Counted from the stretch's first letter, positions 19,279 to 27,925 are shown. The stretch is DNA of 64,000 nucleotides from Halanaerobium praevalens DSM 2228 (GCF_000165465.1 NC_017455.1:806001-870000); one strand, 5' to 3'. Notes: generated by a model from the letters alone, not told the origin. Numbers and translations: made by a program.

Positions 19279-19307
19279 AGGTCAGCTATAAAAGCTGGCC
19301 TTTTTTT
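19279..19307 (+). terminator. Terminator after the EF-G-like gene
   Basis: AGGTCAGCT and AGCTGGCCT form a nine-pair stem (one G-U) with a short loop and seven T. Confidence 0.88.
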
Positions 19308-19342
19308 AATTTATAATATATAATAATTTTGGAGGCAGATAT

Positions 19343-20854
19343 ATGGAATTAATTTTACTTATCTTAACATCATTTTTATTTGTATTGCCAGTCTATTTTC
19401 CTGCTTTATTTTTCCTTACTTATTTTGCATTTATTCCTCTAATCTATTTAGTTAGAAGTTATGATTATAGCCACTCTTTTATTATCGCTTTATTAATAGG
19501 ATTTTTAAATTCCGTTTTTTCTTTTTATTGGTTATATAAACCAGTACAAAAATTATTTGAAATGCCTTTTTCTTTTACTTTATTTATTTTATTTTTATAC
19601 TTTTTAGTTTCAGCATTACCACTTGCAGTTTGGGTAATTATTAATAAATTTTTACAGCCAGAAAAAACTTATAGTCCTTTTATTGCAGCTTTGAGTTGGG
19701 TTAGTTTAGAATATTTAAGGTTTGAATTTTTTAACTTTAATCCTTTTAATTATATTGCTTATAGTCAAAGTTCATTTAATTTAATTAGTCAATATGCTAG
19801 TTATGGTGGTATTTTTTTAGTATCTTTTATTGTAGTTTTAGTAGCTTCTTATTTTGTTAAGATTTATTTTGAACCTAGTTGGAAGAAAACAATTCCTCTT
19901 TTTATTATTTTTATAGTTTTAATTTTAATTCCTTTTTTTAGAGGCCATGACTTTGAGCAAGAAGCAAATTCTAAACAAATTGATTTAGCAGTGATTAATC
20001 CACAATCTGCTGGAAATAGATTTGAAAAGATTGAAAGTGAAATTAAATTAATAGTTCAACTTATTCAAAGTTCAGAAAGCAAATATATATTTTTTCCAGA
20101 AAAAAGTTTAAGCTTTGATCTGATAAGAAATAATTATTATAGAGATCAATTGAAAACGGAATTAAATCAAGTAAATAATTCAGATTTTTACTTACAATTA
20201 GGTAGTAGAGCAGTGGAGAATAATAGCTACAATTCTCCAATATTTAATTCCTTATTTTTGCTTACAGATAAATTAGAAATTATACAGCGAACTAATAAGC
20301 AAAGTAATATTTTAACAGAATTAAAACTGCCTAAACAAAAAGCTATTATAAATTATTTAAGCAACTTGCTTTCATTTGATTTTAATAAAAACTTATTTAA
20401 TTCAGAGCAATCAATACATAAAATTGAAATAGATAATTTAGTTTATTTTAATTTGTTTTCAGATCAAATTTTTAGTCCTTTAACTGGAAAAGTTGCAAAG
20501 CAACTATCAGAATTTAATTTAATAGTAAATTCTGCTTCAGAATCAGAGTTAGACTCAATTGCTTATAATAATTTAGCTTTAGCTGCAGCTTCCTATAGAG
20601 CAGCAGAGGTTGAAAAACCTTTACTTAGAGTTGTCAATGGTGGCTATAGTGCTTATATTAATCCTCAAGGTAAAATATTAAAACAAAAAAGATTAATTGA
20701 TGAAAAAGAAACTATCAATGTCTTTTTAAATAAAGGTCAAAGTTATTATCAAAAAAACCCAAAAAAAATTATTAAGATTCAAATGCTTGTACTCTTAATG
20801 ATTACTATAGTTAAAATTATTTTAATAAGCAAAAAGAAAATTAGCAGCAGTTAA
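19343..20854 (+). CDS. Lnt-like apolipoprotein N-acyltransferase homologue without catalytic cysteine
   Basis: The product is 503 residues: about six to seven membrane helices (residues 1-200), a nitrilase-like domain (about 210-470), and a last membrane helix (about 475-495). This is the Lnt architecture. Matching segments include WVSLEYLRFEFF, FPEKS (the family Glu, Glu253) and RAAEVEKPLLRVVNGG near residue 420. Lnt uses a Glu-Lys-Cys triad to move an acyl chain to the lipoprotein N-terminus. Here the stretch that should hold the cysteine (about residues 366-372) reads LVYFNLF, and the whole protein has no cysteine. A lysine candidate is Lys319. It may be inactive, use another mechanism, or have a different role. 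It converges on the next gene with overlapping stop codons. Confidence 0.8.
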   Translation: MELILLILTSFLFVLPVYFPALFFLTYFAFIPLIYLVRSYDYSHSFIIALLIGFLNSVFSFYWLYKPVQKLFEMPFSFTLFILFLYFLVSALPLAVWVIINKFLQPEKTYSPFIAALSWVSLEYLRFEFFNFNPFNYIAYSQSSFNLISQYASYGGIFLVSFIVVLVASYFVKIYFEPSWKKTIPLFIIFIVLILIPFFRGHDFEQEANSKQIDLAVINPQSAGNRFEKIESEIKLIVQLIQSSESKYIFFPEKSLSFDLIRNNYYRDQLKTELNQVNNSDFYLQLGSRAVENNSYNSPIFNSLFLLTDKLEIIQRTNKQSNILTELKLPKQKAIINYLSNLLSFDFNKNLFNSEQSIHKIEIDNLVYFNLFSDQIFSPLTGKVAKQLSEFNLIVNSASESELDSIAYNNLALAAASYRAAEVEKPLLRVVNGGYSAYINPQGKILKQKRLIDEKETINVFLNKGQSYYQKNPKKIIKIQMLVLLMITIVKIILISKKKISSS

Positions 20855-20865
20855 ACTGCTGCTAA
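20841..20865. terminator. Bidirectional terminator formed by two overlapping gene ends
   Basis: An 11-pair perfect inverted repeat (TTAGCAGCAGT) around a three-base loop lies across the last codons and stops of the lnt-like gene and of rqcH. T-rich sequence follows on both strands. Confidence 0.75.
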
Positions 20866-22602
20866 TTTCTTTAATAATTCTTTTTTTGCTGGATCAATAT
20901 AGATGGTTTGATATTCATTATAATAAACTAAACCTGGTTTTGCTCCTTTTGGTTTATTAATATTTTCAACCAAAGTATAGTCTATAGGTACATTAGTAGA
21001 TTCTCTAGCTTGACTAAAATAAGCTGCAATGGCAGCAGCTTCTGTTAAGGTTTGTTCTGGAACTTCTACTTCAGTATCTCTTTTAATTATTACATGTGAG
21101 CCAGCTATTACTTTAGTATGAAGCCAAATATCACCATTATTAGCAATTTTTTTACTTAAACGATCATTTTGTTTATTATTTCTCCCAACTAAAATTTGGT
21201 AACCATTACTAGAAATAAATTTCCTTGGTGGTAGTTTTTTATTTCTTTTATTTCTTTTATTGTTTTTTTGTTTTTTAATATAATTTTCCTCTTTTAATTC
21301 TTCTTTTATTTCTTCTAGATCATCTAAACTTTCAGCTTGTTCAATATTCATACTAACTTGTTTTAAATATTTTTCTTCATGTCTTAATTTAGCAATTTCT
21401 CTTTTTAAATGTTTAACACTTTTCTTTAATTTATTATATTTTTTAAAATACTTTTGAGCATTTTCAGCCGGTGATTTAGCAGGATCAAGTTTAATTTCGA
21501 TTTTTGAATTTTTTTCATTATAATAATCTTGAACTACTGTTTTTTGATCACCACGATTTATCTGATAAATATTAGCGGTGATTAATTCTCCTTTTTTCTT
21601 ATACTTTGCTGCATCTTTACTTTCTATTAATTGCTTTTTTAATTTTTTTTGCTTTTTAATATTTTTATTCAAAAAATTATTTACAACTTTATTTAATTCT
21701 CTAATAGATTTTTTTAACTTTTTATCTTTTAAAAAGTTTTTAAAATAATAATCCATCATTTGATCTAGATTTTTAAATTTTTTAATTTTTTCTGGATTTC
21801 TGTGTTCTAGTTTAAAAGCTGAAATATAATCTATTTCTTCCTTTGTTATTGATAATACTGGATTATAAATTCCATTTTTAAACTGCTCAAAAAGTTTAAG
21901 CATTGATTCAGCTATTTTATTTTTTTCTAAATCAGATAAACTATTATAGTTTTCAGCGGGATCAACTTGAGCTCTATAAACTATTTCTCGAGCTGAATAG
22001 GGGCCAATACCTCTAAAATTATACATTACTGCTCTAAAAGCAGCTTGACTAAAGTCATCAGCTATAATTTGTCTAAATTCATTTTTAGTTTTTAATTGAA
22101 GTGGATTTAATTTACCTTGTTTTGGTGGTTTTTGATATTTTATACCAGGATATAATTGTCTTTCTGCATTTTGTTTCTCAGTAATTCTTTTCATTGCATC
22201 AAGTACTATTTCATTTTCATCTACTAAAATAACATTACTATATTTCCCCATTAATTCAGCTATTAAGCTGAATTTTTTTCCTCTTTTTTCAATATTTATT
22301 TTAAGCATTCTTTCAAAATCAGGTTGTTTTATTGATTTGATATAAGAATTTTTCAAATATTTTCTCAGCATCATACAAAAGTCAGGTGGGTAAGAAGGAA
22401 ATTCAAAATCCAATTCGGTTAAATTAATTCTTGCAGCTTGAGCATCAGTAGAAATTAGTAATTCTAAATTTTGGCTATTATTTCTTAAACGCACAATTAA
22501 ATACTTCTTATCTATTTGATAAGCCTTTTCGATGCGTCCACCTATTATTTTTTTCTTTAAATTATTTTTTAAGGCAGCTAACATAATTCCATCAAAGGCC
22601 AT
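20851..22602 (-). CDS. rqcH: NFACT family ribosome quality control factor RqcH (FbpA/Rqc2-like)
   Basis: RqcH binds stalled 50S subunits and recruits tRNA-Ala to add C-terminal alanine tails that mark nascent chains for decay. Older annotations call the family fibronectin-binding protein. The 583-residue product has the NFACT-N domain (MAFDGIMLAALKNNL, then FCMMLRKYL), a helix-hairpin-helix-like region around residues 190-230, a long charged coiled coil (about 280-430), and NFACT-R at the C-terminus (DIWLHTKVIAGSHVII). At the known Asp97-Arg98 position the sequence has Glu97-Arg98. ATG 22602 is chosen over GTG 22611 because GGAG lies eight bases upstream. It has its own promoter and is divergent from remA. 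Confidence 0.92.
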   Translation of the reverse strand: MAFDGIMLAALKNNLKKKIIGGRIEKAYQIDKKYLIVRLRNNSQNLELLISTDAQAARINLTELDFEFPSYPPDFCMMLRKYLKNSYIKSIKQPDFERMLKINIEKRGKKFSLIAELMGKYSNVILVDENEIVLDAMKRITEKQNAERQLYPGIKYQKPPKQGKLNPLQLKTKNEFRQIIADDFSQAAFRAVMYNFRGIGPYSAREIVYRAQVDPAENYNSLSDLEKNKIAESMLKLFEQFKNGIYNPVLSITKEEIDYISAFKLEHRNPEKIKKFKNLDQMMDYYFKNFLKDKKLKKSIRELNKVVNNFLNKNIKKQKKLKKQLIESKDAAKYKKKGELITANIYQINRGDQKTVVQDYYNEKNSKIEIKLDPAKSPAENAQKYFKKYNKLKKSVKHLKREIAKLRHEEKYLKQVSMNIEQAESLDDLEEIKEELKEENYIKKQKNNKRNKRNKKLPPRKFISSNGYQILVGRNNKQNDRLSKKIANNGDIWLHTKVIAGSHVIIKRDTEVEVPEQTLTEAAAIAAYFSQARESTNVPIDYTLVENINKPKGAKPGLVYYNEYQTIYIDPAKKELLKKLAAV

Positions 22603-22635
22603 ATTTATCACTCCATTCTTTAATTTATTAGTTTA

Positions 22636-22664
22636 AGTATAAAAGAAACTTAGCTTTGAGTCAA
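22636..22664 (-). promoter_or_regulatory. Sigma-A-type promoter of rqcH
   Basis: Read on the minus strand: TTGACT, 17 bases, TATACT, about 35 bases before the start codon. Confidence 0.82.
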
Positions 22665-22742
22665 TTAATTAAAAATTGTTTTATTTTAAAAATCTTTATT
22701 TTAGGCTTTAAATGACTTAAGTTTTTTCTAATTGATAGACCC

Positions 22743-22771
22743 TTGTCAAAAGTTAAAGCCTGTGGTATCAT
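22743..22771 (+). promoter_or_regulatory. Sigma-A-type promoter of remA-gmk-rpoZ
   Basis: TTGTCA and TATCAT are 17 bases apart, about 55 bases before the remA start. Confidence 0.7.
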
Positions 22772-22826
22772 TAATAAAGATAAGGAGCAAGTTTTTTAAA
22801 TAAATAAGATTTTAGGAGGTATATTA

Positions 22827-23072
22827 ATGGAAGTTAACTTAATTAATATCGGTTTTGGTAATATTATTGCAGCAAATAGGGTGATTGCAGTAGTGAGTCC
22901 AGAATCAGCACCTATAAAAAGAATTATTCAGGAAGCACGTGAAAGAGGAATGTTAATTGATGCTACATATGGTCGTCGCACTAGAGCAGTTATAATTACA
23001 GATAGTGATCATGTTGTTTTATCTGCAATTCAACCAGAAACTGTCTCACACCGATTAGAAGATGAAAAATAA
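22827..23072 (+). CDS. remA: RemA family DNA-binding regulator (DUF370)
   Basis: A small 81-residue protein of the RemA family. In Bacillus, RemA is a DNA-binding protein that activates matrix and osmoprotection genes. Family features seen are [29 protein letters not shown] and [18 protein letters not shown]. The gene lies just before gmk, as in many Firmicutes, and has a strong AGGAGGT site. Because the same pair is kept in species without Bacillus-type biofilms, the targets here are unknown. Confidence 0.93.
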   Translation: MEVNLINIGFGNIIAANRVIAVVSPESAPIKRIIQEARERGMLIDATYGRRTRAVIITDSDHVVLSAIQPETVSHRLEDEK

Positions 23073-23089
23073 TGTGGGGGTATAAGTAA

Positions 23090-23662
23090 ATGAAAAAGGG
23101 CTTATTATTTGTATTGTCTGGTCCATCAGGTGTGGGAAAAAACACGGTACTTGATGCACTATTTGAAAATTTTGATGCTGTGTCTTATTCTATTTCTGCA
23201 ACAACTAGAGCAAGAAGAAAAGGAGAAATTGAGGGAGAAGATTATTTTTTTATTTCTGAGGGGAAATTTAAGGAAATAGAAGCTGAAGATGGTTTTATAG
23301 AGAGCGCTTTAGTTCATGGCCATTATTATGGGACTCCTAAGAAATTTGTAGATCAAAAATTAGAAACAGGAGAAGATATAATTTTAGAGATTGATACACA
23401 AGGAGCCAAACAAGTTCGGGAAAAGTATCCAGAAGCAGTCTATATTTTTCTAGTTCCTCCTTCTTTAGAAGAATTAGAAAATAGGCTTGATAAAAGAGGA
23501 TCAGAAAATTCTAAGAGCAAAAATATTCGACTTGCAAATGCACGTCAAGAATTAAAAGAGGTACATAAATATGATTATGAAGTTATTAATGACAGTTTAG
23601 AAGATGCAGTTAGAGAGATTAAAAAAATTATTATAAAAGAACAAAAAAGGAGAGATTCTTAA
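23090..23662 (+). CDS. gmk: Guanylate kinase
   Basis: Gmk phosphorylates GMP to GDP. The product is 190 residues with the P-loop SGPSGVGKNTV, the GMP-binding stretch SISATTRARRKGEIEGEDY and the lid motif LEIDTQGAKQV. The family often has Gly-Thr or Ser-Thr where this P-loop has Asn-Thr after GK, a mild change. The stop overlaps the rpoZ start by one base (TAATG), so the two are translationally coupled. Confidence 0.96.
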   Translation: MKKGLLFVLSGPSGVGKNTVLDALFENFDAVSYSISATTRARRKGEIEGEDYFFISEGKFKEIEAEDGFIESALVHGHYYGTPKKFVDQKLETGEDIILEIDTQGAKQVREKYPEAVYIFLVPPSLEELENRLDKRGSENSKSKNIRLANARQELKEVHKYDYEVINDSLEDAVREIKKIIIKEQKRRDS

Positions 23663-23868
23663 TGATTACTGAACCCTCTGCAGAACAGCTAATAGGTAAA
23701 GCTGATAGTTTATATACAGTTATTATTTTAGGCTCAAAAAGAGCAAGACATCTTAATCAAAATGGACCTGAATTATTAGAAAAATATAGAAGCAAAAAAT
23801 TAGTCTCTAAAAGTTTAGAAGAAATCGAAAAAGATAAATTGACTTATGAAAAAAGAAGTAGTTATTAA
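23662..23868 (+). CDS. rpoZ: RNA polymerase omega subunit
   Basis: Omega aids assembly of RNA polymerase on the beta' subunit. The 68-residue product keeps the core pattern of the family: LIGKADSLYTVIILGSKRAR followed by a short acidic helix. Its length and its place between gmk and coaBC support the call. A short protein gives limited evidence on sequence alone, but the overlap with gmk makes it secure. Confidence 0.9.
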   Translation: MITEPSAEQLIGKADSLYTVIILGSKRARHLNQNGPELLEKYRSKKLVSKSLEEIEKDKLTYEKRSSY

Positions 23869-23929
23869 AGTTTAAGAATCATTTAGCTAAAACTAAAAAA
23901 ATACTACATTGAATAAAGGAGTAAAAAAA

Positions 23930-25120
23930 ATGTCTGCAAATATTATTTTAGGTGTTACAGGTGGAATAGCTGCTTATAAAAGTTTAGATGTTGCAAGTAG
24001 ATTAACTAAAGCAGGTCATAATGTTTATACAATCATGACAGAATCAGCTGCTGAATTTGTTAATCCAATAACTTTTCATTCGATAACTCATTTACCAGTT
24101 GAAAAAAAATTATTTAGTACCACTACAACTGATGTCAAACATATTGGTTTAGCTGATAAAGCAGATTTGGTTTTAATAGCTCCAGCTACTGCAAATTTTA
24201 TTGCTAAAGCTGCTGCTGGAATTGCTGATGATCTATTAACAACTGTTATTCTTGCTACTCAAGCACCAATACTGGTAGCACCATCTATGAATGTTCATAT
24301 GTTTGAAAATGAGATTGTTCAAAAAAATATGAAAACTGTAGAAGATTTTGGATATAAAATAATTACTCCTGCTTCTGGTTATTTAGCCTGTGGTTATGAA
24401 GGTAAAGGCAGGCTACCAGAAGCTGAAAAATTAGTAGAAACAATAAAAAAAGAATTAACTAGCAAAGATTTAGAAAATAAGAAAGTTTTAATTTCTGCTG
24501 GACCAACTCGTGAAGCTATAGATCCTGTTAGATTTTTAACTAATCATTCTACTGGTAAGATGGGTTATGCTTTAGCTAAAGCTGCAGCTTATAGGGGAGC
24601 AGAAGTTAAATTGGTTTCTGGCCCCACTAATTTAGAGGTGCCTTTAGGAGTCGAGTTAATAAATGTTGAAACAGCTGCAGAAATGAAAGATTCTTTATTA
24701 GCAGAGTTTGATCAATCAGATTTTACAATTATGGCAGCAGCAGTTTCTGATTATAGACCCCAGGTTTATACAAAACAAAAAATAAAGAAAAAACCAGGGG
24801 ATTTAAGTTTGGATTTAGAAAGAACAACAGATATTTTATCTGAACTAGGAAAAAGAAAAAAAGAATTTCAAACTTTAGTTGGTTTTGCAGCAGAAACTGA
24901 AAATTTAATAGAAAATGCAAAGAAAAAATTAGTGAAAAAAAATGCTGATTTTATTATTGCTAATGATATTTCTAAACCTAATATCGCTTTTGGTAGTGAT
25001 CAAAATCAGATTAGTATTTTAAGTAAATCTCAAGTTGAAGAATTAGCTTTATCTACTAAAGCTGATTTAGCAGATAAGATTTTTGATTATCTTTTAAAAA
25101 AATTAATCAATAAAAATTAA
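23930..25120 (+). CDS. coaBC: Bifunctional phosphopantothenoylcysteine decarboxylase/phosphopantothenate--cysteine ligase
   Basis: CoaBC performs two consecutive steps of coenzyme A synthesis. The 396-residue product has an N-terminal flavin-dependent CoaC domain (GVTGGIAAYKSLD, then PSMNVHMFEN, with the catalytic cysteine in YLACGYEGKGRL). A C-terminal CoaB domain follows (ISAGPTREAIDPVRF and NHSTGKMGYALA). ATG 23930 has AAAGGAGT eight bases upstream; TTG 23909 in frame has none. It closes the remA-gmk-rpoZ-coaBC run. The usual next gene, priA, is displaced by a 6 kb insertion. Confidence 0.96.
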   Translation: MSANIILGVTGGIAAYKSLDVASRLTKAGHNVYTIMTESAAEFVNPITFHSITHLPVEKKLFSTTTTDVKHIGLADKADLVLIAPATANFIAKAAAGIADDLLTTVILATQAPILVAPSMNVHMFENEIVQKNMKTVEDFGYKIITPASGYLACGYEGKGRLPEAEKLVETIKKELTSKDLENKKVLISAGPTREAIDPVRFLTNHSTGKMGYALAKAAAYRGAEVKLVSGPTNLEVPLGVELINVETAAEMKDSLLAEFDQSDFTIMAAAVSDYRPQVYTKQKIKKKPGDLSLDLERTTDILSELGKRKKEFQTLVGFAAETENLIENAKKKLVKKNADFIIANDISKPNIAFGSDQNQISILSKSQVEELALSTKADLADKIFDYLLKKLINKN

Positions 25121-25126
25121 ATTTTA

Positions 25127-25155
25127 TTGACTTGAGTCAATAAATGAATTATAAT
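25127..25155 (+). promoter_or_regulatory. Sigma-A-type promoter of the peptide ABC cassette
   Basis: TTGACT and TATAAT are 17 bases apart, directly after coaBC. A leader of about 100 bases follows before the start codon of the binding protein gene. Confidence 0.85.
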
Positions 25156-25264
25156 TATAATATCTTTAAAATTTAGCTAATAAAAAGTGGGAGGTGTTTT
25201 TTAACTTAAAAAAATTGAAAATTTAATAATCTTTAGCCAAAAAACGAGGAGGAAGAAGTATAGT

Positions 25265-26824
25265 ATGAAAAAATTAACTTTAGTAGTATTTAGTATTTTA
25301 GTAGGGATAATGGTTGTTTTTTCGGTAGGAGTAGTCGCTCAAGAAAAAGGCGGAACTTTAGTTTTTGGTCGTGGTGGAGATACAGTAGGCTTAGATCCAA
25401 TACAGGTAACTGATGGAGAGTCTTTTAAAGTAACTCAACAGCTTTATGATACACTTGTTGATTATACACCAGGTACAACAGAAGTAGAACCAGCTTTGGC
25501 AACAGATTGGGAAGTTTCTGAAGATGGTTTAACTTGGACTTTTGAGCTAAGAGAAGATGTAAATTTTCATGATGGCAATCATTTTAACGCAGAAGCGGTC
25601 AAGTGGAACTTTGATCGTTGGCGCTTAGAAGATCACCCATACCATATTGGGGGAGAATTCACTTATTATAGTTATATGTTCCAGGGTTTTCCTGGAATTA
25701 TTCAGGAAGTTAAGGTAGTAGATGAGTATACTGTAGAATTTGTTCTTTCTGAAAAACAAGCACCATTTTTAAATAATTTAGCAATGGTTCCTTTTGGAAT
25801 TGCTAGTCCTGAAGCAGTCAAGAAATATGGAGAAGACTACTTTAAAAATCCTGTAGGAACAGGTGCTTATACTTTAGAAGAATGGCGTCAAGGTGACCGA
25901 GTTATTCTAAAGGCAAATGAAAATTATTGGCGTGAAAGAGCTTATCTTGATAAGATAGTTTTCCGATCTATCCCTGATAATTCAGCCCGATTTATGGAAC
26001 TCCAGGCTGGAACAATCGATATGATGGATGGAGTTAGCCCTGAAGATGTGGAAGCTGTAGAAGCTTCTGATGAGTTTAAACTTTCTTTACGTCCAAGTAT
26101 GAATATTGGTTATTTTGCTATGAATTTTAAATTTGAACCTTTTGATGATGTAAGAGTTAGAAGAGCTTTTAATCATGCAATTGATAAACAAGCTATCATT
26201 GATGCATTTTATGCAGGCCTAGCTGAGCCAGCAAAAAATCCAATGCCAACTTCTATCTGGGGTTATAATGATCAAATAGAGCCTTATGAATATAATCCAG
26301 AAAAAGCAAAAGAATTATTAGCAGAAGCTGGTTATGAAGATGGTTTTGAATTTGATCTTTGGTATTTGCCAGTACCAAGACCTTATATTCCTCAAGGTAA
26401 ATTTATTGGTCAGGCTATTCAAAGTTATTTAAGTGAAATTGGAGTAACTGCTAATTTAGTAACTTATGATTGGAGTACTTATCTTGATAAGACAGAACAT
26501 CAAGAAGCTCCAACTTATATGTTAGGCTGGACTGGAGATAATGGTGATCCTGATAACTTCTTATATGTATTGCTAGATAAAACAAATAGTAATAATGCAT
26601 ATCAAAGTGATGAATTACATGAAGTCTTAGTAGAAGCTCAAAAGACTATGGATCATGATAAAAGAGTCGAACTTTATAAAGAAGCCCAGGCAATTATTCA
26701 CCAAGACGCGCCTTGGGTACCTCTAGTCCATTCAACTCCACCAATTGCTCTTAAGTCTAATGTTGAAAACTATATTCCAAATCCAACCGGAACAGAAAAA
26801 TTACACAGGGTTTGGAAAAAATAA
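25265..26824 (+). CDS. ABC transporter substrate-binding protein, family 5 (peptide type)
   Basis: A 519-residue solute receptor of the dipeptide/oligopeptide/nickel family. Residues 1-25 form a signal peptide with a probable cleavage site after GVVA. There is no cysteine at that site, so it is not a lipoprotein. That suits a free periplasmic protein in a two-membrane cell, whereas one-membrane Firmicutes usually anchor such proteins. The mature part has the family pattern WTFELREDVNFHDG, NPVGTGAY and DDVRVRRAFNHAID. The ligand cannot be told by eye; peptides are likely. AGGAGGAAG precedes the ATG. Two permease genes follow, but no ATPase genes. Confidence 0.93.
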   Translation: MKKLTLVVFSILVGIMVVFSVGVVAQEKGGTLVFGRGGDTVGLDPIQVTDGESFKVTQQLYDTLVDYTPGTTEVEPALATDWEVSEDGLTWTFELREDVNFHDGNHFNAEAVKWNFDRWRLEDHPYHIGGEFTYYSYMFQGFPGIIQEVKVVDEYTVEFVLSEKQAPFLNNLAMVPFGIASPEAVKKYGEDYFKNPVGTGAYTLEEWRQGDRVILKANENYWRERAYLDKIVFRSIPDNSARFMELQAGTIDMMDGVSPEDVEAVEASDEFKLSLRPSMNIGYFAMNFKFEPFDDVRVRRAFNHAIDKQAIIDAFYAGLAEPAKNPMPTSIWGYNDQIEPYEYNPEKAKELLAEAGYEDGFEFDLWYLPVPRPYIPQGKFIGQAIQSYLSEIGVTANLVTYDWSTYLDKTEHQEAPTYMLGWTGDNGDPDNFLYVLLDKTNSNNAYQSDELHEVLVEAQKTMDHDKRVELYKEAQAIIHQDAPWVPLVHSTPPIALKSNVENYIPNPTGTEKLHRVWKK

Positions 26825-26850
26825 AATTAAATATAAATTAATCATTAAAC

Positions 26851-26879
26851 TAATCTGCGGCCTTTTGGCCGCAGATTAA
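26851..26879 (+). terminator. GC-rich hairpin between binding protein and permease genes
   Basis: TAATCTGCGGCC and GGCCGCAGATTA pair perfectly around TTTT. The T tail is weak. Such hairpins after binding protein genes usually stabilise the upstream mRNA or lower downstream transcription, giving more receptor than permease. Confidence 0.65.
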
Positions 26880-26905
26880 TTTTAAGAGGAGGTAGTAATG
26901 AGAAT

Positions 26906-27910
26906 ATGATTAACTATATTATTAAAAGGTTATTTGCTTTAATTCCAATTTTAATTGGAGTAGCAGTTATTGTTTTTTTAATTGTGCATTTAATTCCTGG
27001 AGATCCAGCTCAAACTATGTTAGGTGAAAGAGCAACTGATCAAGCCTTAGAAAGACTAAGAGAACAGATGGGTTTAAATGATCCATTACCAGTCCAGTTT
27101 GGTAGTTATGTAAAGGATTTATTAAGAGGAGATTTAGGTCGCTCAATTATGAGTAATAATCCTGTCAGTAATGAATTAAGCAAAAGATTTCCCGCCACTT
27201 TAGAGTTATCATTTTTTGCAATCATGTTTGCAGTTGGGATTGGAGTTCCAGCAGGTATTTTTGCTGCTGTAAATCAAAACTCTTGGTTTGATAACTTAAG
27301 TATGTTAATAGCTCTAATGGGAGTTTCAATGCCGATTTTTTGGCTTGGTTTAATGTTTATTTGGCTTTTTGCAGTTGAATTAGGTTGGTTTCCACCTTCA
27401 TCAAGAATTGGGATCGGTTTAGATTTTAGTCCAATTACTAATTTATATGTTCTTGATAGTATTTTGCAGTTGAATTTTTCTGCTTTAAAAGATGTCTTAC
27501 ATCACCTTGTTTTGCCTGCTGTTGCTTTAGGTACTATTCCAATGGCAATAATTGCAAGGATGACAAGATCTTCAATGTTAGAAGTTTTAAGGAAAGATTT
27601 TATTAGGACTGCCTATGCTAAAGGCTTAAAAAGAAAAGTTGTTATTTTTAAGCATACTTTAAAAAATGCAATGGTACCAATTATTACTGTAGTTGGTTTA
27701 CAGTTTGGAGTTCTACTTGGAGGAGCAGTAATGACTGAAACTATTTTTTCTTGGCCTGGCCTAGGTAAATACCTTGTTGATGCTATTTATGCTAGAGATT
27801 TTCCAATTGTACAGGGAGGTATTTTATTTTTTGCCGGAGTTTTTGTCATAGTTAACCTTTTAGTTGATTTATCATATGCATTATTTGACCCAAGAATTCA
27901 GTATGAGTAG
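26906..27910 (+). CDS. ABC transporter permease, DppB/OppB type
   Basis: An inner-membrane permease of 334 residues with about six helices. The N-terminal motif is YIIKRLFALIPILIGV; then QMGLNDPLPVQF, and the EAA loop near residue 235 (RTAYAKGLKR followed by VIFKHTLKNAMVPII), which contacts the ATPase. It pairs with the next gene to form the pore. The start is unusual: the only in-frame ATG is 14 bases from the AGGAGG site. A three-codon ORF (ATG AGA ATA TGA, 26898-26909) uses that site and overlaps the permease ATG, so coupling is likely. Confidence 0.93.
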   Translation: MINYIIKRLFALIPILIGVAVIVFLIVHLIPGDPAQTMLGERATDQALERLREQMGLNDPLPVQFGSYVKDLLRGDLGRSIMSNNPVSNELSKRFPATLELSFFAIMFAVGIGVPAGIFAAVNQNSWFDNLSMLIALMGVSMPIFWLGLMFIWLFAVELGWFPPSSRIGIGLDFSPITNLYVLDSILQLNFSALKDVLHHLVLPAVALGTIPMAIIARMTRSSMLEVLRKDFIRTAYAKGLKRKVVIFKHTLKNAMVPIITVVGLQFGVLLGGAVMTETIFSWPGLGKYLVDAIYARDFPIVQGGILFFAGVFVIVNLLVDLSYALFDPRIQYE

Positions 27911-27925
27911 GGAGGATTAAAGTAG

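Noticed and set aside
25194-25226. Ten-codon frame (GTG start) in the leader of the ABC cassette, next to GGGAGG
   Set aside because: The GTG overlaps the purine-rich site with no spacing, so initiation there is unlikely.
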